Positions 1 to 8,000 of a stretch of DNA of 27,082 nucleotides are shown one piece after another. The stretch lies in NCBI GenBank assembly GCA_900543395.1, contig UQQT01000031.1, positions 1 through 27,082 on the forward strand, given 5' to 3'. The DNA comes from an uncultured Oscillospiraceae bacterium (lineage in GTDB: Bacteria > Bacillota > Clostridia > Oscillospirales > Acutalibacteraceae). Made by a program: the position numbers and the translations under genes. Positions within the stretch are counted from its first letter, which is position 1, and every line of letters begins with the position of its first letter. Under the pieces are notes generated by a model that did no database searches, had not been told where the DNA came from, and saw nothing but the letters and a program-made list of their open reading frames with translations.

Positions 1-49
1 ACGCAGCCATACTTGCAATCAGATGTAAACCTTTAGATGTTACAGAGTT
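1..49 (-). mobile_element. Truncated end of a MITE-like inverted-repeat element
   Basis: Bases 1-48 match the reverse complement of the left arm of the complete element at 3107-3263 at 42 of 48 positions by eye, and end in the same TTACAGAG terminus (40-47). Only one arm lies in the window because the element is cut by the window edge. The base pair after the terminus is TT, not the TA seen on both sides of the complete copy. This shows the element is a dispersed family and not a one-off hairpin. Confidence 0.6.
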
Positions 50-98
50 CAAGCGCCACTGTACAAAAGTACCGCAGCGAGAAAAAAACGAAAAACGC

Positions 99-132
99 AA
101 ATGCCCCGAAATTATCAGGTTTCGGGGCATTT
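99..132. terminator. GC-rich hairpin, likely terminator for genes outside the window or bidirectional
   Basis: A perfect 13-bp stem (99-111 with 120-132, core ATGCCCCGAAA) closes an 8-nt loop. The minus-strand side is followed by T-rich sequence, while the plus-strand side runs into CATTAAAAAAAT, so it fits a minus-strand or bidirectional terminator better than a plus-strand one. No gene in the window is clearly served by it; a gene lying left of base 1 may be. Confidence 0.5.
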
Positions 133-300
133 CATTAAAAAAATCAAAAATATGTTTGAAAGTGATCAATAAAAAACTTTTTCTGATTTAATAAAATATA
201 ACGTGTCTTTAAGGCGTGGTTCAGGTGCTTTATCGACAGTCTGAACAAAGCCGTAATTTGCGGTTCCGTTTTTGTTTTTATGCCGTGCGTTTATTTTCTA

Positions 301-329
301 TTGACAAATGCAAAACGCGATAGTATAAT
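301..329 (+). promoter_or_regulatory. Consensus sigma-A promoter of mgtE
   Basis: TTGACA (301-306), a 17-bp spacer and TATAAT (324-329): an exact match to the housekeeping consensus. Transcription should start near 336, giving a leader of about 285 nt before the mgtE start codon. Confidence 0.8.
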
Positions 330-335
330 TTTTTT

Positions 336-619
336 GTAAATTTAACTTTAAAATAAAATGAGGTGACAGGATGGAATCCGGCAGCGGACACGGGCGACGG
401 AAATTAAATGACGAAATACCGCGAAAAACGCTGACGACGATTTCATCCGCCGTCGGTTTAAGGCTTTGATTAACCGAAAACACGGGAGCATTCCGCCCTG
501 TTCGGTTTTAAAATCCGTGATTTTATTTAAGCCGTATTGACGTTTTTCGGGTCTTTATAAAGGCTCGTTTTTTATTTCCCGACCCCTCTGCTATGCAATA
601 ATACAGGGGGAATTTTTAA
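336..619 (+). promoter_or_regulatory. Long structured 5' leader of mgtE, possible metal-sensing or attenuation element
   Basis: The roughly 285-nt stretch between the promoter and mgtE has no convincing coding region but several competing pairings. AACCG(A) at 472-477 can pair upstream with CGGTT (454-458) or downstream with TCGGTT (502-507). GGGTC (549-553) can pair with GACCC (581-585), which excludes CCCCT (583-587) from pairing with AGGGG (605-609), part of the mgtE ribosome binding site. This is the geometry of a leader that can hide or expose the ribosome binding site. mgtE genes are often controlled by the M-box (ykoK) Mg2+ riboswitch, but I could not match the M-box core here, so the ligand is unknown. 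Structure calls were made by eye. Confidence 0.45.
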
Positions 620-1987
620 TTGACTAAAGAAGTATTTGAAAGACTGCTCGAGGAAAAGCAGTACAAGGCAATAAAAAGCATATTCGACACGCTCAATCCC
701 GTCGACACGGCGGCTCTCCTGCCCGAATTCGACGAAAAGGAAATGGTTATACTGTTCCGTCTGATTCCTAAGGAAAGCGCCGCGCTCGTATTCACGTATC
801 TTGACGCAGAGAAGGAGCAGGTGCTCGTCGACGCAATAACGGATTCAGAGCTGAGGGCGATAATGAACGACATGTTCATCGACGATACCGTTGACGTTAT
901 AGAGGAAATGCCCGCAAACGTCGTGGAGAGAATTCTGCTGTGTACGTCGCCGGACAAACGCAGAGCGATAAATTCTGTTCTTAATTATCCCGACGACAGC
1001 GCCGGAAGCATTATGACTCTCGAATTTGTAAGCCTTAAAAAGGAATATACCGTCGCCGACGCACTTCAAAAAATCAAACAGACGGGAATTCACAAGGAGA
1101 CTATTTACACCTGCTATGTTATAGAAAAGCATAAGCTTCTCGGCATAGTCTCCGCAAAGGAGCTTCTGACATGCGGAGACGACGAGAAAATTGAGGACAT
1201 AATGGAGACTAACATAATCTCCGTTCACACGCATACCGACAAAGAGGAGGTCGCTAATTTATTCAACAAATACGACCTTATATCTCTGCCCGTAACCGAC
1301 AACGAAAACTGCATCGTCGGAATAGTAACCTTCGACGACGCTATAGACGTTATTCAGGAGGAAGCGGAGGAGGACTTCTCCAAAATGGCAGGTATGACCC
1401 CCGCCGACAAGCCGTATCTTAAAACCTCGGCGTTTCAGCTGTGGAAAATGCGTATACCGTGGCTTTTGGTATTAATGATATCGGCTACGCTTACCGGCAT
1501 AATTATTTCGTCGTTCGAAACCGCTCTTTCAAAGATAGTAGCCCTCACCGCGTTTATCCCCATGATAATGGGTACCGGCGGTAACTCGGGCAGCCAGGCT
1601 TCCGTCGCGGTTATCCGCGGAATCTCGCTGGGCGAAATCGAATTTAAGGATATATTTAAGGTTATATGGAAAGAGTGCAGAGTCTCCGTGCTGTGCGGAG
1701 TATCGCTCGGTATCGCGGGCTTCGGCAAGGTAATGCTTGTAGATTATCTGATAATGCACACCGTCGGCACGTCGGTTACATCCGCGCTGTGGATTGCGCT
1801 CGTAGTCGGAATAACACTCGCGTTCACCGTTATATGCGCGAAATTCATCGGATGTACGCTCCCCATGCTCGCGGGAAAAATCGGACTCGACCCCGCGGTA
1901 ATGGCAAGTCCGCTGATAACGACGGTCATGGACTCCGTTTCTCTGCTGATTTACTTCGCGGCGGCGGCTGTCATACTGCATTTGTAA
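620..1987 (+). CDS. mgtE: Magnesium transporter MgtE
   Basis: A 455-aa inner-membrane Mg2+ channel/transporter of the MgtE family. The order is the usual one: an acidic N-terminal MgtE_N helical domain (about 10-115), a CBS pair (about 130-250), then a transmembrane domain with about five helices (about 270-455). The family signature appears near residues 314-328 as PMIMGTGGNSGSQAS. In characterised MgtE proteins the N and CBS domains bind Mg2+ and close the pore when cytosolic Mg2+ is high. The start is a TTG at 620, chosen because AGGGGG (605-610) lies 9 nt upstream and the N-terminus aligns with family length. It is monocistronic: consensus promoter before the leader, and a terminator at 2168-2205. 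The ribosome binding site can be sequestered by leader sequence. Confidence 0.95.
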   Translation: MTKEVFERLLEEKQYKAIKSIFDTLNPVDTAALLPEFDEKEMVILFRLIPKESAALVFTYLDAEKEQVLVDAITDSELRAIMNDMFIDDTVDVIEEMPANVVERILLCTSPDKRRAINSVLNYPDDSAGSIMTLEFVSLKKEYTVADALQKIKQTGIHKETIYTCYVIEKHKLLGIVSAKELLTCGDDEKIEDIMETNIISVHTHTDKEEVANLFNKYDLISLPVTDNENCIVGIVTFDDAIDVIQEEAEEDFSKMAGMTPADKPYLKTSAFQLWKMRIPWLLVLMISATLTGIIISSFETALSKIVALTAFIPMIMGTGGNSGSQASVAVIRGISLGEIEFKDIFKVIWKECRVSVLCGVSLGIAGFGKVMLVDYLIMHTVGTSVTSALWIALVVGITLAFTVICAKFIGCTLPMLAGKIGLDPAVMASPLITTVMDSVSLLIYFAAAAVILHL

Positions 1988-2167
1988 AAATAAAATTTTT
2001 ATAAATACAGAGCGAACAGTGAAGATTGAAGATTGCCGGTGCAAATCCTGACGGATTTGTCATTGGAAGAACAAAACGTACCTCGTAAGCGTATGGCAAA
2101 ATCTTTATAATCAACGTTTTTAGAAGAAAACGAAACCGGTTCTTTTCTCTCTTCTCCTTTGTTTTTA
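1988..2167. other. Intergenic stretch with repeat-like fragments
   Basis: No gene seen. It contains a GAACAGTGAAGATTGAAGATTG-like tract (about 2015-2037), resembling the CAGTG/CACTG-rich repeats at 12034-12115 and 21525-21650. A small hairpin follows, with CAAATCC and GGATTTG around a short loop (about 2042-2060). Likely degenerate intergenic repeat. Confidence 0.3.
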
Positions 2168-2205
2168 TTTCCGTTCATATCTATGGACGGAAATTTTTTC
2201 TTTTT
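2168..2205 (+). terminator. Rho-independent terminator after mgtE
   Basis: A 10-bp stem (2168-2177 with 2184-2193, one G-U pair) and a 6-nt loop, followed by a T-rich run at 2194-2205. Plus-strand polarity. Confidence 0.8.
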
Positions 2206-2208
2206 ATC

Positions 2209-2237
2209 TTGACTTTATTTAAAAAATATGATATACT
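2209..2237 (+). promoter_or_regulatory. Promoter of the first PPC/Big2-like secreted protein
   Basis: TTGACT (2209-2214), a 17-bp spacer, TATACT (2232-2237). It lies directly after the mgtE terminator and about 40 bp upstream of the GTG start at 2275. Confidence 0.7.
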
Positions 2238-2274
2238 TTTAATACAAAATTGCTTGTTTTAGGAGGAATAAATT

Positions 2275-3090
2275 GTGAAAAACGCAACAAAACGAATTAC
2301 ATCCGTCTTATTATCCCTCATAATGCTTATCGGCCTGACGACGTTCTTTACCGTGTTCGCCGACAATGAGCCGTCCGTAAAGCTTTCGTACAAGCTTGAT
2401 TTCGAAAGTGATGACAAGGATCTTACATTCACCCCGAGCGTCAGCGATTATTACAACTTTAATTCGGGCGATATATCCGCCGATTACATTTCGTTCGGAA
2501 TATTCCGCGGAGATAAACTTTTCATGAGTCTTTACGACGCGGATTCGGACGGCGATTCGACGGTGCATATCGACGGAAGCTTCTACCTCGACGAGGGCGT
2601 GGAATATACGATATCGTCATTCGCATATGATATTAAAGTCCAAAAAGAAAGTAATGACGAGAACTCGTATGCTTTTGAATTCGTTAAGCATTCCATTACC
2701 GTTACGTCGGACGCAATGTCGATTGAGCCGACGGGTGTTGACATCCGCATGCTTTCGCGTTATGACGACAAAATTTACATCGGCGAAATACTGACAGTCA
2801 CCGCGAATATCATTCCGACAGGGGCAAACATCCGCAATCTTACCCAGACGATATCCGATGAAAGCGTTATCGTCCTCGAAAGTATGGAAACATATCTCGA
2901 CTTGTCGAGAGTCTTGACGTTCGAGGTTGTCGGCAAAGGAACGAGCACGGTTACTTTTACAGAACCCGAAAGCGGTGTAACCGCAGAACTCGAAATCACC
3001 GTAAAGGGCGGCCGATTCGAATTTGCAATGAGACGCTTCGGCGATTTCATTAAAAGAATTATTGAAATGATCAGGATTTGGTTTTCTTAA
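2275..3090 (+). CDS. Secreted PPC-like/Big2-like protein with amphipathic C-terminal tail
   Basis: A 271-aa exported protein of unknown function. Residues 1-29 form a signal peptide (KRITSVLLSLIMLIGLTTFF core, cleavage near VFA-DNE). Residues about 35-130 resemble a bacterial pre-peptidase C-terminal (PPC) beta-sandwich (FTPSVSDYYNF, then LDEGVEYTISS). Residues about 150-245 look like a Big2-type immunoglobulin fold (GVDIRML, TANIIPTGA, GKGTSTVTFTEPESGVTAEL). The last 25 residues are a basic amphipathic or membrane-seeking helix ending in RIWFS. The GTG start at 2275 is set by AGGAGG (2261-2266). It is a paralogue of the protein at 3280-4137, with a small mobile element between them, so the pair probably arose by tandem duplication. 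No catalytic residues were recognised; an adhesive or structural surface role is inference. Confidence 0.75.
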   Translation: MKNATKRITSVLLSLIMLIGLTTFFTVFADNEPSVKLSYKLDFESDDKDLTFTPSVSDYYNFNSGDISADYISFGIFRGDKLFMSLYDADSDGDSTVHIDGSFYLDEGVEYTISSFAYDIKVQKESNDENSYAFEFVKHSITVTSDAMSIEPTGVDIRMLSRYDDKIYIGEILTVTANIIPTGANIRNLTQTISDESVIVLESMETYLDLSRVLTFEVVGKGTSTVTFTEPESGVTAELEITVKGGRFEFAMRRFGDFIKRIIEMIRIWFS

Positions 3091-3106
3091 CTAAAATATA
3101 AATTTG

Positions 3107-3263
3107 TACTCTGTAACACCTAAAAGTTTACATCCGATTGCGTGTATGGCTGTGTTTAACAAGAATCGGGAATGCAGGCAGGCTGTCTCCTGTCAGGTTT
3201 GATAACACAGTTAAACACTGTCATACGCCGTAATACTTGTGAAGCTTTGGAAATTACAGAGTA
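3107..3263. mobile_element. MITE-like element, complete copy
   Basis: A 157-bp segment with inverted ends: TACTCTGTAA (3107-3116) and TTACAGAGTA (3254-3263), a perfect 10-bp match. The arms also pair further in, for example GTGTTTAAC (3152-3160) with GTTAAACAC (3210-3218) and TGTATGGC with GTCATACG-type pairing outside it, so most of the element can fold into one imperfect hairpin. It has no coding capacity. If the true ends are CTCTGTAA, the flanking TA on both sides fits target duplication by an IS630/Tc1-type transposase. A second, partial copy is at 1-49. It separates two paralogous genes and ends 2 bp before the ribosome binding site of the downstream one. Confidence 0.65.
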
Positions 3264-3279
3264 TCGGGAGGACAAAAAC

Positions 3280-4137
3280 TTGAATACTTCTTTTAAACGA
3301 GTAACATCCATTATGCTCTCCATGCTTATGCTCATGTCGTTCGCGGTATGCTTTACCGCTTCCGCAGAGGACGGAAAAACGATAACGGGTTCCTCCGTTC
3401 TCAATTTTGACAAAAAGGACGAGGAGTATACCTTTATCCCCGATAAGAGTGATTACTACAATTTCCGTTCAAGCGTTATCGAATTCGGAATGGTATACAC
3501 GCTGATAACCGATGCCGACGACAGTGATTCGTATAAATTTGTGTATATTGAAGAGTCGCAGCTCGAAATCGACGAAAATTATACGTGCTTCGGCAATTAC
3601 AGCTATTACCTCGAAAAAGGCAAAGCGTATATAATAACATCAATCGCATACAAATATAATGAAGAACCCGAGGAGTGCGGACATTATGATATAACCGACG
3701 AGTTTATCCCGCACACCGTTACGATCACGGACAATGCATGGTCGATAGCTCCCGAAAAAATCGAGCTGTACCTCTCGCATTTCGAAGATGTAAATAAAAT
3801 TTTCGTCGGAGAGGAAATATATCTCAATGCTTATTTCCGACCCCTTAGCTCGAGCATACATTTTAAAAATCTCGAGGTAACAAGCTCGGATGAAAACGTC
3901 GTATACGTTATCGAACCGTCAGACCCGGAATGGGCTCAGATCGCTAATCAAATCACGCTTCTCGCCGTCGGCAAGGGCACCGCGACAGTAACCGTAACCG
4001 ATCCCGACAGCGGAGTAAGCTCCGAAATTGAAATAACCGTAAACGGCAGCGGATTCGAATATCTGCTCCGCCAAATCCGCCTGATTATATTGAAAATAAT
4101 ATCTTTCCTCAGAATGTTCGGATGGATATTCTCTTGA
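3280..4137 (+). CDS. Secreted PPC-like/Big2-like protein, paralogue of the upstream gene
   Basis: A 285-aa exported protein when read from the TTG at 3280. That start is set by GGGAGG (3266-3271) eight bases upstream and by the signal peptide beginning right after it (SIMLSMLMLMSFAVCFTASA). A longer open frame back to 3172 would run through the mobile element and is not believable. Domains follow its upstream paralogue: a PPC-like region with YTFIPDKSDYYNF and LEKGKAYIITS, then a Big2-like region with GKGTATVTVTDPDSGVSSEI. The closing tail is a hydrophobic basic helix starting GSGFEYLLRQIR and ending in GWIFS. The upstream gene lacks a clear terminator, so both may once have been cotranscribed; the inserted element may now stop transcription or alter the leader. 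Function unknown. Confidence 0.75.
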   Translation: MNTSFKRVTSIMLSMLMLMSFAVCFTASAEDGKTITGSSVLNFDKKDEEYTFIPDKSDYYNFRSSVIEFGMVYTLITDADDSDSYKFVYIEESQLEIDENYTCFGNYSYYLEKGKAYIITSIAYKYNEEPEECGHYDITDEFIPHTVTITDNAWSIAPEKIELYLSHFEDVNKIFVGEEIYLNAYFRPLSSSIHFKNLEVTSSDENVVYVIEPSDPEWAQIANQITLLAVGKGTATVTVTDPDSGVSSEIEITVNGSGFEYLLRQIRLIILKIISFLRMFGWIFS

Positions 4138-4177
4138 TCTGAATGACAACCAAACCGTAATTTATAATTAAAATTTA

Positions 4178-4212
4178 CGGAGCCGTCGATTGCTTTGACG
4201 GCTCCGTTTTTT
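4178..4212 (+). terminator. Strong rho-independent terminator
   Basis: An 11-bp perfect stem (4178-4188 with 4197-4207, ACGGAGCCGTC), an 8-nt loop and a T6 tract. It ends the transcription unit of the second PPC/Big2-like gene. Confidence 0.9.
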
Positions 4213-4342
4213 ATCTCAGAAAATGAAACAGTGAAAAAATAGTAAAATTTCAGTGGAATTTTTTATCATTTGGTTAAAATATCCGAACAGGAAAAACTCT
4301 TCTCTCCCGGAAAATACGGATAAATTATTTTTATATAAACAT

Positions 4343-4377
4343 CCGCCCGCATGCGATTCGTTTCTGCATGCGGGCGG
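4343..4377 (-). terminator. Terminator of the chagasin-like gene
   Basis: A perfect 12-bp GC-rich stem (CCGCCCGCATGC at 4343-4354 with 4366-4377) and an 11-nt loop, sitting between two convergent genes. The T content is moderate on both sides, so it may act in both directions. Confidence 0.7.
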
Positions 4378-4425
4378 TATTTGTTTTCTTATTTAATTCG
4401 ACGGTTATTTAAAATTTCATTCGCG

Positions 4426-4797
4426 CTAAGTTTTGCTTATCAGCGTTATTCTGCCCGTATCGGACACCGAGTATCTGTACGTATACGAGCTTGCGACGTA
4501 GCCCCGGCTGTTTACATACTTAAACCGGACGTTGACCGTGCCCTCGCCGATGGATTTCAGTATAAAATACTGTTTTCCGTCCTTCGTATCGTCGGAGAAC
4601 AGTGTGAGATTCTGCTTATAATACGAATCCGAAAGAGTCATGACTCCCTGTCTGTCAAACGAGCACTCCCACGAATAGCCCGAGGACGGGTTTGCGTACA
4701 GGGAAACCGTGACCGTATTCTGTTTAACGCCGAGCAATGTAGAAAACGCCGCGATTATCGCCGCGAATCGCTGCAGCCATCTGAAAAGCATTGACAT
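4426..4797 (-). CDS. Chagasin-like (I42 family) cysteine protease inhibitor with N-terminal membrane anchor
   Basis: A 123-aa protein. Residues 3-23 are hydrophobic (MLFRWLQRFAAIIAAFSTLLG), acting as a signal anchor or uncleaved signal. Residues about 28-121 fit the chagasin/I42 immunoglobulin-like fold: the hallmark loop appears as NPSSGYSWE at 36-44 (family NPTTGY/F), with a central GEGTVNVRFKY strand. The family's third binding loop (RPW/F) is not recognisable here (NSRGY instead), so inhibition is not assured. Known members block papain-like cysteine proteases. The ATG at 4797 is preferred over a GTG at 4806 because GGAGGTG (4805-4811) overlaps the GTG and is well spaced from the ATG. It is divergent from the hydrolase cluster starting at 5055. 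A plain structural Ig-like protein remains possible. Confidence 0.65.
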   Translation of the reverse strand: MSMLFRWLQRFAAIIAAFSTLLGVKQNTVTVSLYANPSSGYSWECSFDRQGVMTLSDSYYKQNLTLFSDDTKDGKQYFILKSIGEGTVNVRFKYVNSRGYVASSYTYRYSVSDTGRITLISKT

Positions 4798-4843
4798 CGG
4801 TCTCACCTCCGCAAGAGCTCAAATACACTCTTTCTTGTTTACA

Positions 4844-4872
4844 ATTGTATCATTTTGTGAACAAAAAGTCAA
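4844..4872 (-). promoter_or_regulatory. Promoter of the chagasin-like gene with an operator-like palindrome in its spacer
   Basis: On the minus strand: TTGACT (4867-4872), a 17-bp spacer, TACAAT (4844-4849). The spacer holds TTTTGT-GA-ACAAAA (4853-4866), a 6+6 inverted repeat that would lie under bound RNA polymerase. Confidence 0.65.
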
Positions 4873-4975
4873 ACTTTTTTTAAAAAAAATTCATATTTCA
4901 ATTGATTTCCGTCACATTCGCAGATTTATATAATTATTTTATATATAATTCTTTGTAAATCTTCTTTAAAAGTTA

Positions 4976-5004
4976 TTTACATTTATTTTTGATTAGTTTA
5001 TAAT
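4976..5004 (+). promoter_or_regulatory. Promoter of the phosphoesterase/lipid-hydrolase cluster
   Basis: TTTACA (4976-4981), a 17-bp spacer, TATAAT (4999-5004). It is about 50 bp upstream of the start at 5055 and divergent from the chagasin-like gene promoter. Confidence 0.7.
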
Positions 5005-5054
5005 AAGGATGTATTACTACGCTCCGAACATTCGGGGCATCAGGAGGTCAACTT

Positions 5055-8000
5055 ATGTCAGCACCGACGTCAAAAGCAAAACTGCCGTCAAAGATCATCG
5101 CTCTCGTATTGAGTCTGATGATGATTCTGACGGCGATGCCTCTGTCGTTTGTCGCTTCGGCGGACAACGGCTCGGGCGTACTTACGCTGCCCTCGATCTC
5201 CGACGTACATTACGTCGCGGATTTCAACAGAGGCAACTACAACGACGCCTATATGTCATGGGCGCACGCTAACAACAAACACGCAAAGCAGATGGATTCC
5301 CTGCTTGACTCCGCGCTCGCGGCTGTCGAGGAGCACGCAAAGCAGAACGGAATGAAGTATCTGCTTCTCGCGGGCGACCTTTCGGCTAACGGCGAGCTTT
5401 CGAACCACGAGGCTCTCGCAAAACGTCTTGAGCAGTTCGAAAAGGACACGGGAATTCAGGTTATCGTAACAAACGGCAACCACGACATCAACAACTCGAA
5501 CGCTTCCACTTTCATGAACGGCAAAGAGGAAGATACGATGAAAACCACTCCCGAGCAGTTCAAGAGAACGTATAAGAACCTCGGATGGGATCTTGCGTAC
5601 CACACCTACACCCCCTCAAAGGGCAAGGCGGGCATGCTCTCTTACTCCGTAAAGCTTGACGGCGGTTACAGACTCATCGTCATGGACGCCGGCAAGTATT
5701 CAAAGGACAACACCGAAAAGCAGAAAGACGAGCATGAAACCGGCGGCAACATCACCGACGGGCTTATGAACTGGATTCTCGCAGAGTGCGCCGACGCAAA
5801 GGCAAACGGCGAAACCGTTATCGGCATGACTCACTGGGATTTAAGCCCGCAGTCATACTTCCAGGGCTACGTTCTTCAGGGATTCGTAATGGATAACTGG
5901 GAGCAGGTCTCCGACAAGCTCGCGGACGCAGGCATGCACTGGGTATTCACCGGTCACTCGCACTGCAATGATATATCCTCGACATACTCCGACAGCGGAG
6001 AGGCAATTTACTCGATAATGACGTGCAGTATTGTCGAGTTTCCCCATATGTTCAGAGAGACGACATTCACAAAGAACGGCGGCAGCGTAAAGGCTGATTT
6101 CAACGTATATGACGCCGACTGCGTAAAGCCCGTAACCGATTCAGACGGAGTAACGTACGCCGTTCCCTACAGGGAAAGCGCGTCGCTTAACAACCAGTAC
6201 TACGATCTCGACCTCGCTCAGTACGTTACGAATATCGTAATGAGACTCATAAATGAAAAGGTTGTTCCCGGCATAAAAGAGAACGGCAGTCTTATCGACT
6301 ACATTCAGAAGTCGTTTAACCTCGACCTTCAGTCAAAGCTCAACGACCTTATCGGCGGCGGAATCACCATCGCGGGTATCGCCGTATTCAACGGCAAAAA
6401 CATAATGAACCTTGTAAGAGATATTTCGACCCAGCTTGAAAAGAATTATCTCAAAGACACGACAAAATTAAGAGATATCGTTTACAATGCGGTAAACGCG
6501 ATTCTCAACGAGCCGATTTCCGAGGAAACGAGCAATAAATTCGCTTCGAAATACGGATTCGGCAGCGGTGACAAAGCCGGCACTCTCGGCGACGCGGCAA
6601 AGAACGTTCTCGTTTACATGTACGAGGGCAACGAGGATATTTCGGACGACGAATTCATGCTCGACGTACTCGCGCAGTGCGACGACGGCTCTCTTACCGA
6701 TAAGCTTCTCGACATAATCGTAAAGGATCTCCTCCACGGCGTTATCATGGACGAGCTTCTTTCGAATATCGAAATCAATCTCGAAACCGTACTCGGACTC
6801 GACAAATCCTCGACTCTCGGCGGATACTTCGACTATGCGATATCGGGAATTCTCGGTATACTCGGTTCTGACAAATCGGCTATGGGCATTATCAACATGC
6901 TCCTCAGCAAGGGTATCGTCAAGCAGTACGGCACGTCCGTAGACGAGATTGTCACGAATCTCAGAAACACTTACATTGATCAGCCCAGAAAGAGAAGCGT
7001 CGGCTGGTCGTTAAGAAACATTCTCGGCTCCATGGTAACGGACGAGGTTCCGCAGGTCAACGGCGACAACAACGTCTCCTACACATATTCGGGTCCCGTC
7101 GCTGTCGAAGCTACGAGCGAGAACATGAGAAAGCCCTCCGAGGTTACCGTAACATTCGGCAAGGACACAAAGACGCAGGCAAACATCAACTGGTATACGA
7201 AATACTCTGTAACGGGTACTGATATCGAAATATACGAAGAGGGCGGAAACGTCAAGTTCACGGGTAAAAATTACGTTGACGACGGAATCGACGCTAAGAA
7301 GATAACCGAACAGACGACGAGAACGTTCCCCGGAATAGACGTAGGCGTATTCGGAATATTCGACCACGCGCTCACAACGCAGAGACACACAGTCAAGCTC
7401 TCGGGACTCGAACCCGGCGTTACCTACTATTACAGAGTCGGCGACGCGTCGAGGGACTGGTGGAGCGAGACCGGAACGATCTCAACCGCTGACGGAAGCA
7501 ATAAGGTAACGTTCATTCACACGGGCGATCCTCAGGCTTCAAGCCCGAACGAGTACAACGAATGGTACGACACCCTCGCCGCGGCAAACTCGCTTGCCGA
7601 TTACGACTTCATCCTCAATACGGGCGACATCGTAGACCACGGCAACAACTTAAAGCAGTGGCAGTGGGCTCTCGACTACGGTGCAAGCGACGAGATCATG
7701 AACACGTTCTTCGTTCCCGCGTCGGGCAACCACGAGGGCTACGGACAGAATGCAACGGTCAAGAATTTCTATATAGATTCGGCTCCCGAGCAGGACACGA
7801 CGACCGGCGTTTACTATTCATTCGATTATAATAACATTCACGTTGCGGTTCTTAACACGAACGACCTCAACGACAAGGACGCTCTCACCGACAAACAGAT
7901 CGACTGGCTTAAAAAGGATATGAATTCATCCTCCGCACAGTGGAAATTCGTCGCAATTCACAAGGGCGTATACACCAACGGCACGCACTATAACGACGAC

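Noticed and set aside
298..483. Minus-strand 61-codon open frame over the mgtE promoter and leader
   Set aside because: It overlaps an exact consensus promoter and a structured leader on the other strand, and lacks a ribosome binding site.
336..619. Canonical M-box (ykoK) riboswitch call for the mgtE leader
   Set aside because: Gene context fits, but the conserved M-box core blocks could not be found; only GGTGA-like and alternative stems are visible, so the class is left open.
1529..2044. Minus-strand open frame of 171 codons over the mgtE transmembrane region
   Set aside because: An Arg/Tyr-rich low-complexity shadow of a clear MgtE gene, with no family resemblance.
3172..3279. N-terminal extension of the second PPC/Big2-like protein
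   Set aside because: It would translate through the MITE-like element and put the signal peptide internally; the TTG at 3280 has a good ribosome binding site.
4351..4794. Plus-strand 147-codon open frame opposite the chagasin-like gene
   Set aside because: No ribosome binding site or domain; it starts inside the terminator hairpin. The minus-strand gene has promoter, ribosome binding site and the NPSSGYSW motif.
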